NCBI RefSeq assembly: GCF_014207855.1
Contig: NZ_JACHKZ010000003.1
Location: 124,001 to 188,000, forward strand
Length of the DNA stretch: 64,000 nt
Direction: 5' to 3'
Source: Comamonas odontotermitis
Lineage (GTDB): Bacteria > Pseudomonadota > Gammaproteobacteria > Burkholderiales > Burkholderiaceae_C
The notes beneath the pieces were generated by a model. The model was not told the DNA's origin, searched no databases, and saw nothing but the letters and a program-made list of their open reading frames with translations. Below are positions 35,550-46,233 of this stretch, piece by piece. How positions within the stretch are numbered: position 1 is the stretch's first letter; the number at the start of each line of letters is the position of its first letter. A program made the position numbers and the translations under genes.

Positions 35550-36077
35550 TCAGTTGGAAGAGGCGAGGCCATCTGTCTGTGCCAGGGTCTGGCGCAGTTT
35601 GCCGAGCTGGTCATACAGGTCGCGCGCTGCTTGCGTACCCAGTGGGGCCAGCAGCTGGTCGAGCCACTGCTCATGGGCTTGCGCCATGGTGCTGAAGTGT
35701 TTCTTACCGTCGCGCGTCATGCGCACGATCATGGCGCGCCGGTCATCGCCATCCGCCACTCTTTCCACCCAGCCTTCGGCCACGAGCTGGTCGGTCAGGC
35801 CGGTGATGTTGCCGCCGGTCACCATCAGGTATTCCGACAAGGTGCTCATGCGCAGGCCCTTGGGAAAGCGGCTGAGCTGCGCCAGGTAGTCAAAGCGCGG
35901 CAAGGTGGTGCCGAACTGCGTGCGCAGGTTGCTGCGGATCACTTGCTCTATCTGGGTGCTGCAGGTGAGCAGGCGCAGCCACAGGCGTACGGCCTGGTGG
36001 TCGTCGTGTGACAAACCGGCTTCGCGCCCGGGCGCATCGGTAGCAGCAATCGAATGCATATCTGGAATGGCGGCCAT
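35550..36077 (-). CDS. MarR family transcriptional regulator
   Basis: The 175-residue protein has the MarR winged helix-turn-helix: TTLPRFDYLAQLSRFPKGLRMSTLSEYLMVTGGNITGLTDQLVAEGWVERVADGDDRRAMIVRMTRDGKKHF (about residues 57-128) between dimerisation helices. It is divergent from the 2-aminobenzoyl-CoA operon, 114 bases away, so it is the likely repressor, relieved by an aromatic CoA thioester or acid. The start is uncertain: ATG 36077 has no clear ribosome-binding site, and an ATG near 36147 is also in frame. Confidence 0.85.
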   Translation of the reverse strand: MAAIPDMHSIAATDAPGREAGLSHDDHQAVRLWLRLLTCSTQIEQVIRSNLRTQFGTTLPRFDYLAQLSRFPKGLRMSTLSEYLMVTGGNITGLTDQLVAEGWVERVADGDDRRAMIVRMTRDGKKHFSTMAQAHEQWLDQLLAPLGTQAARDLYDQLGKLRQTLAQTDGLASSN

Positions 36078-36191
36078 AGGGATATCGTGCCTCAACGCGG
36101 GCACAGGAGACTCAGGGTTACTTCGTATTCTATTCAAATATTCATTCATAAATAATTTAGACATAAAGCAATTTGAAGGAGCTCGGTCGCG
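36078..36191. promoter_or_regulatory. divergent promoter/operator region between marR and the aminobenzoyl-CoA operon
   Basis: The 114-bp gap contains an AT-rich core (about 36122-36165) with an imperfect inverted repeat, AAATATT (36139-36145) facing AATAATTT (36151-36158), that could serve as a MarR operator. GAAGGAG (36175-36181) is the ribosome-binding site of the plus-strand gene. Promoter boxes cannot be fixed by eye. Confidence 0.5.
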
Positions 36192-38546
36192 ATGAAAATT
36201 GTCTGCATCGGTGGCGGTCCCGCAGGTTTGTACTTTGCACTGCTGATGAAGCAGATGGACGCTTCGCACGACGTGACCGTCGTGGAACGCAACAAGCCCT
36301 ATGACACCTTTGGCTGGGGTGTGGTGTTTTCCGACGCAACCATGGACAACATGCGCGAATGGGATCCGGCCACGGCTGCGCAGATCGAGGAGGCCTTCAA
36401 CCACTGGGACGACATCGAGCTGCTGTTCAAGGGCCGCAGGATTCGCTCTGGCGGCCACGGCTTTGTCGGTATTGGCCGCAAGCACCTGCTCAACATCCTG
36501 CAGGCGCGCTGCGAGCAACTGGGTGTGAAGCTGGTATTCGAGACCGATGTGCAGTCCGATGAAGACTATCCCGATGCCGACCTCATCATCGCCAGCGACG
36601 GCGTGAACTCGCGCATCCGCACCCGATATGCCGACACTTTCAGGCCAGACATCGTCACCCGCCCCAATCGTTTCATCTGGCTGGGCACGAACAAGGTCTA
36701 CGAGGCCTTCACCTTCGATTTCGTGCGTACGGAGCATGGCTGGTTCCAGGCGCACATCTACAAGTTCGACGACAAGACTTCAACCTTCATCGTCGAGACC
36801 ACCGAAGACACCTGGAAGGCCAGTGGTCTCGATACGGCTGACCAGCAGCAATCCATCGACTTCTGTGAAAAGCTCTTTGCGGACAACCTGCAGGGCGAGA
36901 AGCTGATGACCAATGCGCGCCATCTGCGTGGCTCGGCGTGGATCAACTTCCAGCGCGTGGTGTGCGACCAGTGGTGGCTCCAGAATACCAAGGGCAGCCA
37001 TGTGGTGCTGATGGGCGATGCCGTGCACACGGCGCACTTTGCCATTGGCTCGGGCACCAAGCTGGCGATTGAAGACGCGATCGAGCTGGCGCGCCAGTTC
37101 AAGGCCCTGGGTGCTGCGCCATCGCGTATCCCCGAAGTACTCGCTGCCTACCAGGAAGCGCGCCGTGTGGAGACACTGCGCATTCAGAACGCAGCCTGGA
37201 ATGCGATGGAGTGGTTCGAGGCCTGTGGCCGCCGCTACTGCGACCAGTTCGAGCCCGAGCAGTTCATGTACTCCATGCTCACGCGCAGCCAGCGCATCAG
37301 CCACGAGAATCTGCGCCTGCGCGATGCGGCATGGCTGGGTGGCTATGAGCGATGGCTGGCCGAGAAGAATGGTGTGCACATCGATGACGGCAAGGCAGGC
37401 AAGGCGCCGCCGCCGATGTTTCTGCCTTATACGCTACGCGGTCTCACGCTCAAGAACCGTATCGTGGTATCGCCCATGGCCCAATACTCGGCGGTGGATG
37501 GCGTGCCCGGCGACTACCACCTGGTGCACCTGGGTGCGCGTGCCATGGGTGGCGCAGGGCTGGTGTTTGCCGAGATGGCCTGCGTGAGCCCTGAGGGGCG
37601 TATCACTCCCGGTTGCCCCGGTACGTATAGCGAAGCGCAGAAAGTGGCCTGGAAGCGCATTGCTGACTGGATCCATGCCCATACCGATGCCAAGTTCGCC
37701 ATGCAGATCGGCCACGCGGGCGCCAAGGCATCGACGCGCCTGGCCTGGGATGGCACCGATCTGCCGCTGCCCGAGGGCAACTGGCCCATCTTCTCTGCCT
37801 CGCCCCAGCAATACCTGGAAGGCGTGAGCCAGATATCCCGGCAGATGACACGCGCGGACATGGACGAAGTCAAAGCCCAGTTCGTGCATGGCGCGCAGAT
37901 GGCGGCCGATATCGGCGCCGATTGGCTGGAGCTGCACTGCGCCCACGGCTACCTGCTCTCCAGCTTCATCTCGCCACTGACGAATCACCGCGACGACGAA
38001 TATGGCGGCAGTCTGGAAAACCGGCTGCGCTATCCGCTCGAAGTGTTCCGCGCAGTGCGCGTCGTCTGGCCCGAAGACCGACCCATGTCCGTGCGCATTT
38101 CGGCCCACGATTGGGTGCCGGGCGGTGTCACACCCGAAGAGGCGGTAGAAATTGCCAAGGCCTTCAAGGCCGCAGGTGCGGATCTGATCGACTGCTCGTC
38201 CGGCCAGGTCAGCAAGCAGGAAAAGCCGGTGTATGGCCGTATGTTCCAGACGCCATTCGCTGACCGCATTCGCCAGGAGGCAGGCATTGCCACCATGGCC
38301 GTGGGGGCGATCAGTGAGGCAGACCACGCCAACTCCATCATCGCAGCGGGCCGCGCTGATCTGTGCGCCGTAGCCCGCCCGCACCTGGCCAACCCGGCCT
38401 GGACGCTGACCGAGGCGGCCAAGATCGGCTACACCGCCATCGCCTGGCCCAAGCCGTACTATCAGGGCAAACGCCAGATGGAAACCCTGTTCGAGCGCGA
38501 GAAGGCGCAGCAAGCTGGCGCGGTGGCTCCGGCCGGGGGGCACTGA
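36192..38546 (+). CDS. 2-aminobenzoyl-CoA monooxygenase/reductase (salicylyl-CoA 5-hydroxylase-like fusion)
   Basis: The 784-residue bifunctional flavoprotein has an N-terminal FAD-dependent aromatic hydroxylase domain ([10 protein letters not shown] at 7-16; [22 protein letters not shown] near 275). It is fused to a C-terminal old-yellow-enzyme-type NADH:FMN oxidoreductase (about 408-770; [40 protein letters not shown]). This architecture is that of Azoarcus 2-aminobenzoyl-CoA monooxygenase/reductase, which hydroxylates C5 and then reduces the ring. Databases often label it salicylyl-CoA 5-hydroxylase. The downstream ligase, dehydrogenase, hydratase and RidA genes favour the aminobenzoyl substrate. 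Confidence 0.88.
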   Translation: MKIVCIGGGPAGLYFALLMKQMDASHDVTVVERNKPYDTFGWGVVFSDATMDNMREWDPATAAQIEEAFNHWDDIELLFKGRRIRSGGHGFVGIGRKHLLNILQARCEQLGVKLVFETDVQSDEDYPDADLIIASDGVNSRIRTRYADTFRPDIVTRPNRFIWLGTNKVYEAFTFDFVRTEHGWFQAHIYKFDDKTSTFIVETTEDTWKASGLDTADQQQSIDFCEKLFADNLQGEKLMTNARHLRGSAWINFQRVVCDQWWLQNTKGSHVVLMGDAVHTAHFAIGSGTKLAIEDAIELARQFKALGAAPSRIPEVLAAYQEARRVETLRIQNAAWNAMEWFEACGRRYCDQFEPEQFMYSMLTRSQRISHENLRLRDAAWLGGYERWLAEKNGVHIDDGKAGKAPPPMFLPYTLRGLTLKNRIVVSPMAQYSAVDGVPGDYHLVHLGARAMGGAGLVFAEMACVSPEGRITPGCPGTYSEAQKVAWKRIADWIHAHTDAKFAMQIGHAGAKASTRLAWDGTDLPLPEGNWPIFSASPQQYLEGVSQISRQMTRADMDEVKAQFVHGAQMAADIGADWLELHCAHGYLLSSFISPLTNHRDDEYGGSLENRLRYPLEVFRAVRVVWPEDRPMSVRISAHDWVPGGVTPEEAVEIAKAFKAAGADLIDCSSGQVSKQEKPVYGRMFQTPFADRIRQEAGIATMAVGAISEADHANSIIAAGRADLCAVARPHLANPAWTLTEAAKIGYTAIAWPKPYYQGKRQMETLFEREKAQQAGAVAPAGGH

Positions 38547-38547
38547 G

Positions 38548-39318
38548 ATGAGCGGTGATCTGAACGATCAACACGCGTTGGTGACCGGCGCGGGCCAGGG
38601 CATTGGCGAGGCGATTGCGCGGCAATTGCTGGCGCGTGGAGCCAGGGTTACGGTGCTGGGGCGCAGGGCCGAGCCGCTGCGCAGGCTCGTGGATGAATTC
38701 CCCGGGCAATGCCGCATGGAGCTGGCCGATGTCGCCCAGGAATCTGAGGTGAAGACGGCTTTTGCGCAGGCTGTGCATGCGCAAGGCGCTGTCAATATCC
38801 TCGTCAACAATGCAGGCCAGGCGCAGAGCGCTCCGTTCATGAAGATGGATACGGCGCTGTGGCAGCGCATGCTGGCCGTCAACCTGACGGGCTCCATGCT
38901 GTGCATGCAGCAGGTGCTGCCCGCGATGGCGGCAGCGGGCTATGGGCGCATCGTCAATGTGGCGAGCACGGCGGGGCTGGCGGGCTACGCCTACGTGGCG
39001 GCGTACTGTGCGGCCAAGCACGGTGTGGTGGGATTGACCCGCTCGCTGGCGCTGGAGTTTGCCACCAAGGGCGTGACGGTCAATGCGGTCTGCCCCGGCT
39101 ATACCGAGACCGAAATCGTGCGAGAGAGCATTGCGCGCGTGGTGGAAAAGACCGGTCGTTCGCCCGAGCAGGCAATGGCTGAATTCGTCAAAAGCAACCC
39201 CCAGGGCAGGCTGGTGCAGCCGCAGGAGGTGGCCGACGCCGTGCTGTGGCTGTGCGGCCCGGGCGCTGGCGCCGTCACCGGCCAGGCCATTGCGGTGGCA
39301 GGCGGCGAAGTGATGTGA
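38548..39318 (+). CDS. SDR family oxidoreductase
   Basis: The 256-residue short-chain dehydrogenase has the NAD(P)-binding TGAGQGIGEAIA (about 13-24), NNAG (about 90) and the catalytic Ser/Tyr/Lys set (STAGLAGYAYVAAYCAAKHG, Y-x3-K at about 156-160). It starts one base after the monooxygenase stop, so it is in the same operon. A 3-hydroxyacyl-CoA dehydrogenase step or oxidation of the reduced ring in aminobenzoyl-CoA breakdown is likely, but not proven. Confidence 0.85.
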   Translation: MSGDLNDQHALVTGAGQGIGEAIARQLLARGARVTVLGRRAEPLRRLVDEFPGQCRMELADVAQESEVKTAFAQAVHAQGAVNILVNNAGQAQSAPFMKMDTALWQRMLAVNLTGSMLCMQQVLPAMAAAGYGRIVNVASTAGLAGYAYVAAYCAAKHGVVGLTRSLALEFATKGVTVNAVCPGYTETEIVRESIARVVEKTGRSPEQAMAEFVKSNPQGRLVQPQEVADAVLWLCGPGAGAVTGQAIAVAGGEVM

Positions 39319-39330
39319 ATGGAGACCAAG

Positions 39331-40185
39331 ATGAGTGAATACACAATCGATCCTGCCCTGGTGGCGGGTAATCACCAGCAGCTGGCGGGCTACCAGGCAC
39401 AGCACTTTCTGTGGCAGGTGGAAGGCGGCGTCGCCACGATCACGCTCAACCGCGCCGAGCGCAAGAACCCGCTGACTTTCGAGTCCTACGCCGAGCTGCG
39501 CGATCTGTTCCACAACCTCAAGTGGGCGCAGGATGTCAAGGCGGTGGTGCTGGTGGGGGCGGGCGGCAATTTCTGCTCGGGCGGTGATGTGCACGAGATC
39601 ATCGGCCCGCTGGTGCAGCTCAAGGCGCCTGAGCTTTTGATGTTCACCCGCATGACGGGCGAGCTGGTCAAGACCATGCGCGCCTGCCCGCAGCCCATCG
39701 TTGCTGCCGTCGATGGTGTCTGCGCCGGTGCAGGCGCCATCATGGCGATGGCTTCTGACATGCGGCTGGGCACGGCGCGCAGCAAGACGGCCTTTCTCTT
39801 CAACCGCGTGGGTCTGGCGGGCTGCGACATGGGCGCCTGCGCCATCTTGCCGCGCCTCATCGGCCAGGGCCGGGCGAGCGAGCTGCTCTATACAGGCCGC
39901 AGTCTGGGCGGCGAAGAGGGCGAGCGCTGGGGTTTCTTCAACCGCCTGTGCGAACCCGATGCCTTGCTGGAGCAGGCGCACAGGCTGGCCAGCGATCTGG
40001 CTGCCGGCCCGACCTTTGCCAATGGCATCACCAAGACCATGCTGCACCAGGAATGGGCGATGACGGTGGAGCAGGCCATCGAAGCTGAAGCCCAGGCCCA
40101 GGCCCTTTGCATGCTGACCGAAGATTTCTCGCGTGCCTACCATGCGTTCGTCGCCAAGCAAAAGCCGCAATTCCAAGGAAACTGA
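39331..40185 (+). CDS. enoyl-CoA hydratase/isomerase family protein
   Basis: The 284-residue crotonase-fold protein contains [22 protein letters not shown], the oxyanion-hole stretch [16 protein letters not shown] and the [21 protein letters not shown] segment. The family hydrates, isomerises or hydrolyses C-C bonds in acyl-CoAs. ATG 39331 has GGAGA six bases upstream. ATG 39319 directly abuts the SDR stop without a good site. In this operon it probably acts on the reduced or opened ring CoA thioester. Confidence 0.85.
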   Translation: MSEYTIDPALVAGNHQQLAGYQAQHFLWQVEGGVATITLNRAERKNPLTFESYAELRDLFHNLKWAQDVKAVVLVGAGGNFCSGGDVHEIIGPLVQLKAPELLMFTRMTGELVKTMRACPQPIVAAVDGVCAGAGAIMAMASDMRLGTARSKTAFLFNRVGLAGCDMGACAILPRLIGQGRASELLYTGRSLGGEEGERWGFFNRLCEPDALLEQAHRLASDLAAGPTFANGITKTMLHQEWAMTVEQAIEAEAQAQALCMLTEDFSRAYHAFVAKQKPQFQGN

Positions 40186-40186
40186 C

Positions 40187-41353
40187 ATGGCAGACAGTAG
40201 CTATCTGAAGTGGCCTTTCTTTGAGGCCCGCCACGCGCTACTGGCGCAGGAGCTCGATGCCTGGGCGGCCCGGCATGCAGCGCATGTGCACAGCAGCGAC
40301 ACCGACGGTGATTGCCGCCAGTTGGTCAAGGCTCTGGGCGCTGGCGGCTGGTTGCGCCATGCGGTGGCAGGGGCTGCGCATGGTGGCGCAGGCCCGCAGA
40401 TCGACACGCGCGCCATCTGCCTGATCCGCGAAACACTGGCGCGTCACAATGGCCTGGCCGACTTTGCTTTTGCCATGCAGGGCCTGGGCTCCGGCGCCAT
40501 CAGCTTGGCAGGCACGCCAGATCAGAAGCAGCGTTATCTGGGCAAGGTGGCGACGGGCGAGGCGATTGCTGCCTTCGCGCTGTCCGAGCCCGAGGCTGGA
40601 TCGGATGTGGCGGCCATGGCCTGCGAGGCACGGCTCGATGGCGACCACTATGTGATCAATGGCGAGAAGACCTGGATATCCAACGGTGGCATCGCAGATT
40701 TCTACGTGGTTTTTGTGCGCACGGGCGAGGCACCGGGCTCGCGCGGCATCTCGGCGTTGATCGTCGATGCGGGTACGCCGGGTTTCGAGATCGCCGAGCG
40801 CATCGATGTGATCGCGCCGCACCCGCTGGCGCGGCTGAAATTCACCGATTGCCGGGTGCCTGTGGCCCAGCGCGTGGGCGCGGGCGGCGAAGGCTTCAAG
40901 GTGGCCATGCGCACACTGGACGTGTTTCGCACCTCGGTGGCTGCAGCCGCACTTGGTTTTGCACGCCGCGCGCTGGATGAGGCGCTGCAGCGTGCCACCG
41001 CGCGCAAGATGTTCGGCGGCGTGCTTGCTGATTTTCAGCTCACCCAGGCCAAACTCGCGCAGATGGCCACGCAGATCGACAGCGCGGCGCTGCTCACCTA
41101 CCGCGCGGCCTGGCAACGTGACCAGGGCGAGAACGTGACGCGCGAAGCGGCAATGGCCAAGATGACGGCCACTGAGAACGCGCAGCAGGTCATCGACGCG
41201 GCGGTGCAGATCTGGGGCGGGCTGGGCGTGGTCAGCGATCAGCCGGTGGAGCGTCTGTACCGCGAGATTCGTGCGCTGCGCATCTACGAAGGCGCCACCG
41301 AGGTGCAGCAGCTCATCATTGCACGCGAGCTGCTCAAGAGCGTACAGGCCTAG
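40187..41353 (+). CDS. acyl-CoA dehydrogenase family protein
   Basis: The 388-residue flavoprotein shows the ACAD pattern: [51 protein letters not shown] (FAD/substrate-binding middle domain), [43 protein letters not shown] (C-terminal helices with the catalytic Glu in YEGATE). It would introduce a double bond in a cyclic or opened intermediate of the pathway, passing electrons to ETF. AAGGAA lies just before the ATG. The preceding hydratase stop is one base away. Confidence 0.87.
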   Translation: MADSSYLKWPFFEARHALLAQELDAWAARHAAHVHSSDTDGDCRQLVKALGAGGWLRHAVAGAAHGGAGPQIDTRAICLIRETLARHNGLADFAFAMQGLGSGAISLAGTPDQKQRYLGKVATGEAIAAFALSEPEAGSDVAAMACEARLDGDHYVINGEKTWISNGGIADFYVVFVRTGEAPGSRGISALIVDAGTPGFEIAERIDVIAPHPLARLKFTDCRVPVAQRVGAGGEGFKVAMRTLDVFRTSVAAAALGFARRALDEALQRATARKMFGGVLADFQLTQAKLAQMATQIDSAALLTYRAAWQRDQGENVTREAAMAKMTATENAQQVIDAAVQIWGGLGVVSDQPVERLYREIRALRIYEGATEVQQLIIARELLKSVQA

Positions 41354-41364
41354 GAGACCAAGCC

Positions 41365-42984
41365 ATGCCCTACACCGCCCATATCGACACTTTTGCTGCC
41401 GACAATCTGCCACCCGCCGAGCTGCAGCCCGACTATGTGTTTGAACTGCCCGAGCTGCAGTTTCCTGAACGACTGAACTGTGCGGCTGAGTTACTGGACC
41501 GCCATGTGAGAGAAGGACGCGGCGACCGGCTGTGCATACAGGCCGAGGGCGTGCGATGGAGCTATGCCGATTTGCAGGACCGGGCCAACCGCATCGCCAG
41601 CGTACTCACCGGGGCGATGGGGCTGGTGCCTGGCAACCGTGTGCTGCTGTGTGGCCCCAACAACCCCATGTTGGTGGCTTGCTGGTTCGGTGTGGTCAAG
41701 GCCGGTGGCATTGCGGTGGCGGCCATGCCCCTGTTGCGTGCCAAGGAGCTGTCTACCATCGCCGATATCGCCAAGATCAGCCATGCGCTGTGTGACGACG
41801 CGCAGCGCGCCGAGGTGCTGGGGGCGCAGCAGAAGAGCCCGGCTCTGCAATCGATCCGCTTTTTCAATGTTCGGGCCGAGGGCGACGATTCGCTCGAAGC
41901 GCTCATGGCACAAGCCTCGCCGCATTTCGACGCCGTGGAGACGGCGGCCACCGATACCTGTCTGCTGGGCTTTACCTCGGGCACCACGGGCGTGCCCAAG
42001 GCAACCATGCATTTCCACCGCGACGTGATGGCCATCTGCGCTTGCTGGCCGCAAAGCATATTGCGCGCCCATGCCGACGATGTGTTTGTTGGCAGCCCTC
42101 CGATTGCCTTCACCTTCGGGCTGGGCGGCCAGGTGCTGTTTCCCATGTCCATCGGTGCATCGATGGTGTTGCTGGAGAAGGCGGGACCGGCCCAGCTGGC
42201 GGACGGCATAGAGCGCTTTGGCGCCACGGTGGTGTTCACGGCGCCCACGTCGTACCGCGTCATGGCCCAGCAGGGCGAGCTCATCCGCAGTACCCCGCTG
42301 CGCAAATGTGTCTCGGCGGGCGAGGCGCTGACGGCATCCACGCGCGCATTGTGGAAGGATGCGACGGGCATCGAGATCATCGATGGCATTGGTTCCACCG
42401 AGATGCTGCATATCTTCATCTCGCACCGCGAGGAAGACACGCGGCCCGGCGCCACGGGCAAGGCCGTGCCCGGCTACCATGCCAAGGTGGTGGACGAGCA
42501 GGGCAACGAGGTGCCGCCTGGCACCGTGGGCCGGCTGGCCGTGTTGGGCCCCACGGGGTGCCGCTACCTGGCTGACAGCCGTCAGACCCAATATGTGCAG
42601 CATGGCTGGAATCTCACGGGTGACGCATATCTGATGGATGCCGACGGCTACTTCATCTACCAGGCGCGCACCGATGACATGATCATCTCTGCGGGCTACA
42701 ACATCGCAGCTCCCGAGGTGGAAGACGCCCTCATGGCCCATGCTGCCGTCGCCGAATGTGCAGTGATTGGCGTGCCCGACAGCGAGCGTGGCCAGATCGT
42801 CAAGGCCTTTGTAGTGTTGCGTTCTGGGCACGCGGGGGGCGAAGCCATGGTCAAAGAGCTGCAAGACTTCGTCAAGCGCACCGTCGCGCCCTACAAATAC
42901 CCGCGTGCCATAGCCTTTGTAGATCAATTGCCGCGCACGGCTACGGGAAAACTACAACGGTTTCGGCTGCACAGCCCGGCATAG
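41365..42984 (+). CDS. 2-aminobenzoate/benzoate-CoA ligase family protein
   Basis: The 539-residue AMP-forming ligase activates an aromatic acid to its CoA thioester. It has the P-loop TSGTTGVPK (204-212), GIGSTEMLHIFIS, the adenylate-binding GDAYLMDADGYFIYQARTDDMIISAGYNIAAPEVEDAL, and the C-terminal catalytic Lys in PRTATGKLQRF. It belongs to the benzoate-CoA ligase group, and in Azoarcus the equivalent abmG product is specific for 2-aminobenzoate. It is the entry enzyme of this operon, placed before the transporter genes. Confidence 0.87.
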   Translation: MPYTAHIDTFAADNLPPAELQPDYVFELPELQFPERLNCAAELLDRHVREGRGDRLCIQAEGVRWSYADLQDRANRIASVLTGAMGLVPGNRVLLCGPNNPMLVACWFGVVKAGGIAVAAMPLLRAKELSTIADIAKISHALCDDAQRAEVLGAQQKSPALQSIRFFNVRAEGDDSLEALMAQASPHFDAVETAATDTCLLGFTSGTTGVPKATMHFHRDVMAICACWPQSILRAHADDVFVGSPPIAFTFGLGGQVLFPMSIGASMVLLEKAGPAQLADGIERFGATVVFTAPTSYRVMAQQGELIRSTPLRKCVSAGEALTASTRALWKDATGIEIIDGIGSTEMLHIFISHREEDTRPGATGKAVPGYHAKVVDEQGNEVPPGTVGRLAVLGPTGCRYLADSRQTQYVQHGWNLTGDAYLMDADGYFIYQARTDDMIISAGYNIAAPEVEDALMAHAAVAECAVIGVPDSERGQIVKAFVVLRSGHAGGEAMVKELQDFVKRTVAPYKYPRAIAFVDQLPRTATGKLQRFRLHSPA

Positions 42985-43029
42985 TATCGGCTCGGTGAAA
43001 TTTTCACGAACAGCAACGAGGAGAAAACC

Positions 43030-44217
43030 ATGAAGCGCCATTCCTTGCAACACAGTCTGGTGGCCCTGTCCATCGGTGCCCTGATGGCTGGCAGTGCCTA
43101 CGCGGCAGACCAGGTGAAAGTCGGCCTGCTCAGCACGCTCTCCGGGCCGGGCGCGGGGCTGGGCGTCGATATCCGCGACGGGTTCAACCTGGCCGTCAAG
43201 CACATGAACGGCAAGATCGGCAATCTGCCAGCCGAGGTGGTGGTGGTTGACGACCAGCAGAACCCTGAAGTGGCCAAGCAGACTGCAGAACGTCTGCTCA
43301 AGCGCGACAAGGTGGACTTCATGACGGGTACGGTGTTCTCGAACGTGATGCTGGCCGTCGGGCAACCGGCCTTTCAGAACAAGACTTTCTTCATCAGCCC
43401 CAATGCAGGCCCATCGCAATACGCCGGGGCGCAGTGCAATCCCTACTTCTTCAATGTGTCGCAGCAAAACGACGCACTGCATGAGGCGGCTGGCAAGACC
43501 ATGCAGGACAAGGGTTTCAAGCGCGTGGCGCTGATTGCGCCCAATTACCCGGCAGGCAAGGATTCGATCGCGGGCTTCAAGCGCTTCTACAAGGGCGAGA
43601 TTGGCATGGAGACCTATACCGCGCTCAACCAGCTCGACTACGGCGCGGAGCTCTCCAAGATGCGCGCGGCCAATGTCGACGGCGTGTATATCTTTCTGCC
43701 CGGCGGTCTGGGTGTGAACTTCATCAAGCAGTTCGTCGGCGCTGGTCTGTCCAAGGACATGACCCTGTACGCCCCGGGCTTCTCGGCGGATGAAGACGTG
43801 ATCCGAGCGGTGGGTGAGTCGATGCTGGGCACCTTCAACACCTCGCAATGGGCGCATGACCTGGACAACGCGGCAAACAAGAAGTTTGTGGCGGATTTCC
43901 AGAAGGAGTTTGGCCGCATGCCGTCTCTGTATGCATCGCACGGCTATGACGCTGCAAAGCTGATGGATGCTGCCGTGCGCGATGTCAAGGGCAAGCTCGA
44001 CGACAAGGCTGCACTGCGCAAGGCGCTGGAGGCGGCCAAATTCGAATCGGTGCGTGGTGCGTTCAAGTTCAACACCAACCACTTTCCGGTGCAGGATTAC
44101 TACCTGCGTGTGGTGACCAAGGATGCCCAGGGCAAACTGACCAACCGCACGGTGGGCACGGTGTTCAAGAACCACCAGGATGCCTACGTCAAGGACTGCA
44201 AGATGCAGAACTTATGA
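43030..44217 (+). CDS. Liv-type ABC transporter substrate-binding protein
   Basis: The 395-residue periplasmic protein has a signal peptide ending SAYAAD (about residue 27) and the Peripla_BP_6 core (VKVGLLSTLSGPGAGLGVDIRDGFNLAVKHMNGKIGNLPAEVVVVDDQQNPEVAKQTAERLLKRDKVDFMTGTVFSNV). In this operon it is probably the receptor for 2-aminobenzoate or a related aromatic acid. AACGAGGAG precedes the ATG. A GC-rich hairpin follows the stop, so it may be produced in excess over the membrane components. Confidence 0.87.
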   Translation: MKRHSLQHSLVALSIGALMAGSAYAADQVKVGLLSTLSGPGAGLGVDIRDGFNLAVKHMNGKIGNLPAEVVVVDDQQNPEVAKQTAERLLKRDKVDFMTGTVFSNVMLAVGQPAFQNKTFFISPNAGPSQYAGAQCNPYFFNVSQQNDALHEAAGKTMQDKGFKRVALIAPNYPAGKDSIAGFKRFYKGEIGMETYTALNQLDYGAELSKMRAANVDGVYIFLPGGLGVNFIKQFVGAGLSKDMTLYAPGFSADEDVIRAVGESMLGTFNTSQWAHDLDNAANKKFVADFQKEFGRMPSLYASHGYDAAKLMDAAVRDVKGKLDDKAALRKALEAAKFESVRGAFKFNTNHFPVQDYYLRVVTKDAQGKLTNRTVGTVFKNHQDAYVKDCKMQNL

Positions 44218-44227
44218 GCAAGCTCCC

Positions 44228-44244
44228 GGGCCGCTGTGCGGCCC
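44228..44244 (+). promoter_or_regulatory. GC hairpin after the binding-protein gene
   Basis: GGGCCGC (44228-44234) pairs with GCGGCCC (44238-44244) over a TGT loop, 10 bases after the binding-protein stop. It has no T-run. Such hairpins after binding-protein genes commonly protect the upstream mRNA, and I infer that role here. Confidence 0.5.
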
Positions 44245-44318
44245 TTGCCCGGTGCCCGCATGTGGGTCACGCCAGTCGCATGTGCCCTGGGCCCTGTCTT
44301 CATGAATAGCCGACTTCG

Positions 44319-45239
44319 ATGAACGCCATCTTGATTTTGGAGCAATCGCTCAACGGACTGCAGTTCGGTCTGATGCTTTTCCTGCTCGCAGCCGGGCTGA
44401 CGCTCGTCTTCGGCATCATGGACATGATCAACCTGGCCCATGGCTCGCTCTACATGATTGGGGCCTATCTGGTGGCCACCTTCAGCCAGGCCACGGGCTC
44501 GTTCTGGCTGGGCCTGGGCTTGGGCGTGCTGGCCACGGTGGTGGTGGGCGTGCTGTTGGAGTGCACCATTTTGCGCAGGCTCTACCACCGCGACCATCTG
44601 TCGCAGGTGATGGGCACCTTTGCCATCTTGCTGATGAGCAACGAAATCGTGCGCATCATCTGGGGAGCGCAGCCCTTGATGCTGAACCCGCCTGCGGCCC
44701 TGGCCGGACCGGTGGAGCTGATGAGCGGCTTCTCCTACCCTGCATACCGCCTGCTGATCATCGGCGTAGGCCTGCTGGTTGCTTTGCTGCTGTGGTTGCT
44801 GGTCACGCGGACCCGCTTTGGCATGCAGGTGCGCGCCGGTGCCGCCAACCGCGAAATGGCAACCGCCATGGGGGCCAACGTGCGTCGCCTGTTCACTCTG
44901 GTGTTTGCGCTCGGTGCAGCCCTGTGCGCCGTGGCGGGCGGGATGCTCGGCCCGCTGCTGGCGGTGCAGGTGGGCATGGGCGAGAGCATTCTGATTCTGG
45001 CGTTCGTGGTGATCGTGATTGGCGGCATTGGTTCGATACGGGGCGCACTGCTGGGTGCCTTGCTGGTGGGCGTTGTCGACACGGCGGGCCGAACCCTGGT
45101 GCCTCTGCTGTTCGCGAAAACCATGGGGCCGGACGTTGCCGCGAATGCGGGCCCGGCTGTGGCTTCGATTCTGATTTATGTGCTGATGGCAGCCGTGCTG
45201 TTCTACAAACCCCAAGGCCTGTTTCCCGCCCATGACTGA
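44319..45239 (+). CDS. livH: Liv-type ABC transporter permease LivH
   Basis: The 306-residue permease has about eight membrane segments and the LivH hallmarks LTLVFGIMDMINLAHGSLYMIGAY near residue 28 and VVIVIGGIGSIRGALLGALLVGVVDTAGR near 230. It forms the translocation pore with LivM. It lies about 100 bases after the binding-protein gene and overlaps livM by eight bases. The gene symbol denotes the family only, and the cargo is likely an aromatic acid. Confidence 0.88.
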   Translation: MNAILILEQSLNGLQFGLMLFLLAAGLTLVFGIMDMINLAHGSLYMIGAYLVATFSQATGSFWLGLGLGVLATVVVGVLLECTILRRLYHRDHLSQVMGTFAILLMSNEIVRIIWGAQPLMLNPPAALAGPVELMSGFSYPAYRLLIIGVGLLVALLLWLLVTRTRFGMQVRAGAANREMATAMGANVRRLFTLVFALGAALCAVAGGMLGPLLAVQVGMGESILILAFVVIVIGGIGSIRGALLGALLVGVVDTAGRTLVPLLFAKTMGPDVAANAGPAVASILIYVLMAAVLFYKPQGLFPAHD

Positions 45240-46233
45240 CACCTCTGCTCCCTATTCGGCTGCCAGCGGCCCCGCGCGGCACAGCATCCTGGACCATCGC
45301 CTCCACTGGCGGGTGATGCTGCCTGTTTTTCTGCTGCTCGTGGCCTTGCCCCTGCTCGCCCGCGCGATGAACGAGGATTTCTATATTGGCGTGGCCAGCC
45401 GCGTGCTGGTGTTTGCGTTGGCCGCAGCAAGCCTCAACTTCATCCTCGGGTTTGGTGGCATGGTCAGCTTCGGCCACGCGGCCTTCATGGGCCTGGGCGC
45501 CTACACGGTCGGCGTGCTGATGCAGCAAGGCGTGGCTTCCGCCTGGCTGGCCTGGCCGCTGGCGATGCTGCTGGGGGCAGGCTTTGCTCTGGTGGTGGGC
45601 GCGATCAGCCTGCGCACGCAAGGGGTGTACTTCATCATGATCACGCTGGCATTTGCGCAGATGCTGTATTACCTGATCATGTCGTTCAAGGCCCTGGGCG
45701 GAGACGATGGCCTGTCGCTGCCTGCCCGTTCGCACATCGGCCTGGGGCTGGATCTGGGCGACGACACGACTTTCTACTATGTGGTGCTGGCGCTGGTGAG
45801 CCTCTGCGTGCTGCTGATGGCGCGCATGCTCAATGCGCGGTTTGGTCATGTGCTGCAGGCGATCAAGGAAAACGAGATCCGCATGTCCGCGATTGGATTT
45901 CCGGTCTATCGCTACAAACTGGCGGCTTTCACGATTGCGGGCGCCTTTGCCGGGCTGGCGGGCGCCATGCTGGCCAACCAGAGCAGCTTTGTGGGGCCGG
46001 GCATGCTGCAGTGGACGCAGTCCGGCATTCTGCTGATCATGGTCATTCTGGGTGGGGTGGGGCATCTGTATGGCGGCCTGCTGGGTGCAGCCGTGTTTTT
46101 GCTGCTGGAAGAGGTGCTGGCGGCCTATACCATGCATTGGCAACTGGGCCTGGGCGCGGTATTGCTAATCGTGGTGCTGGTGGCTCCCAATGGATTGCTG
46201 AGCCTGCGGCGCGGCATGTGGAGAAAACCATGA
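45232..46233 (+). CDS. livM: Liv-type ABC transporter permease LivM
   Basis: The 333-residue permease contains the LivM signature ASLNFILGFGGMVSFGHAAFMGLGAYTVGVLM and QAIKENEIRMSAIGFPVYRYKLAAFTIAGAFAGLAGAM, with about nine membrane segments. It overlaps livH by eight bases and livG by four (ATGA), so the transporter genes are translationally coupled. Confidence 0.88.
   Translation: MTDTSAPYSAASGPARHSILDHRLHWRVMLPVFLLLVALPLLARAMNEDFYIGVASRVLVFALAAASLNFILGFGGMVSFGHAAFMGLGAYTVGVLMQQGVASAWLAWPLAMLLGAGFALVVGAISLRTQGVYFIMITLAFAQMLYYLIMSFKALGGDDGLSLPARSHIGLGLDLGDDTTFYYVVLALVSLCVLLMARMLNARFGHVLQAIKENEIRMSAIGFPVYRYKLAAFTIAGAFAGLAGAMLANQSSFVGPGMLQWTQSGILLIMVILGGVGHLYGGLLGAAVFLLLEEVLAAYTMHWQLGLGAVLLIVVLVAPNGLLSLRRGMWRKP

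Noticed and set aside
38338-40188. 616-codon minus-strand frame opposite the SDR and hydratase genes
   Set aside because: It crosses two plus-strand genes with intact family motifs and has no domain of its own, so it is a shadow frame.
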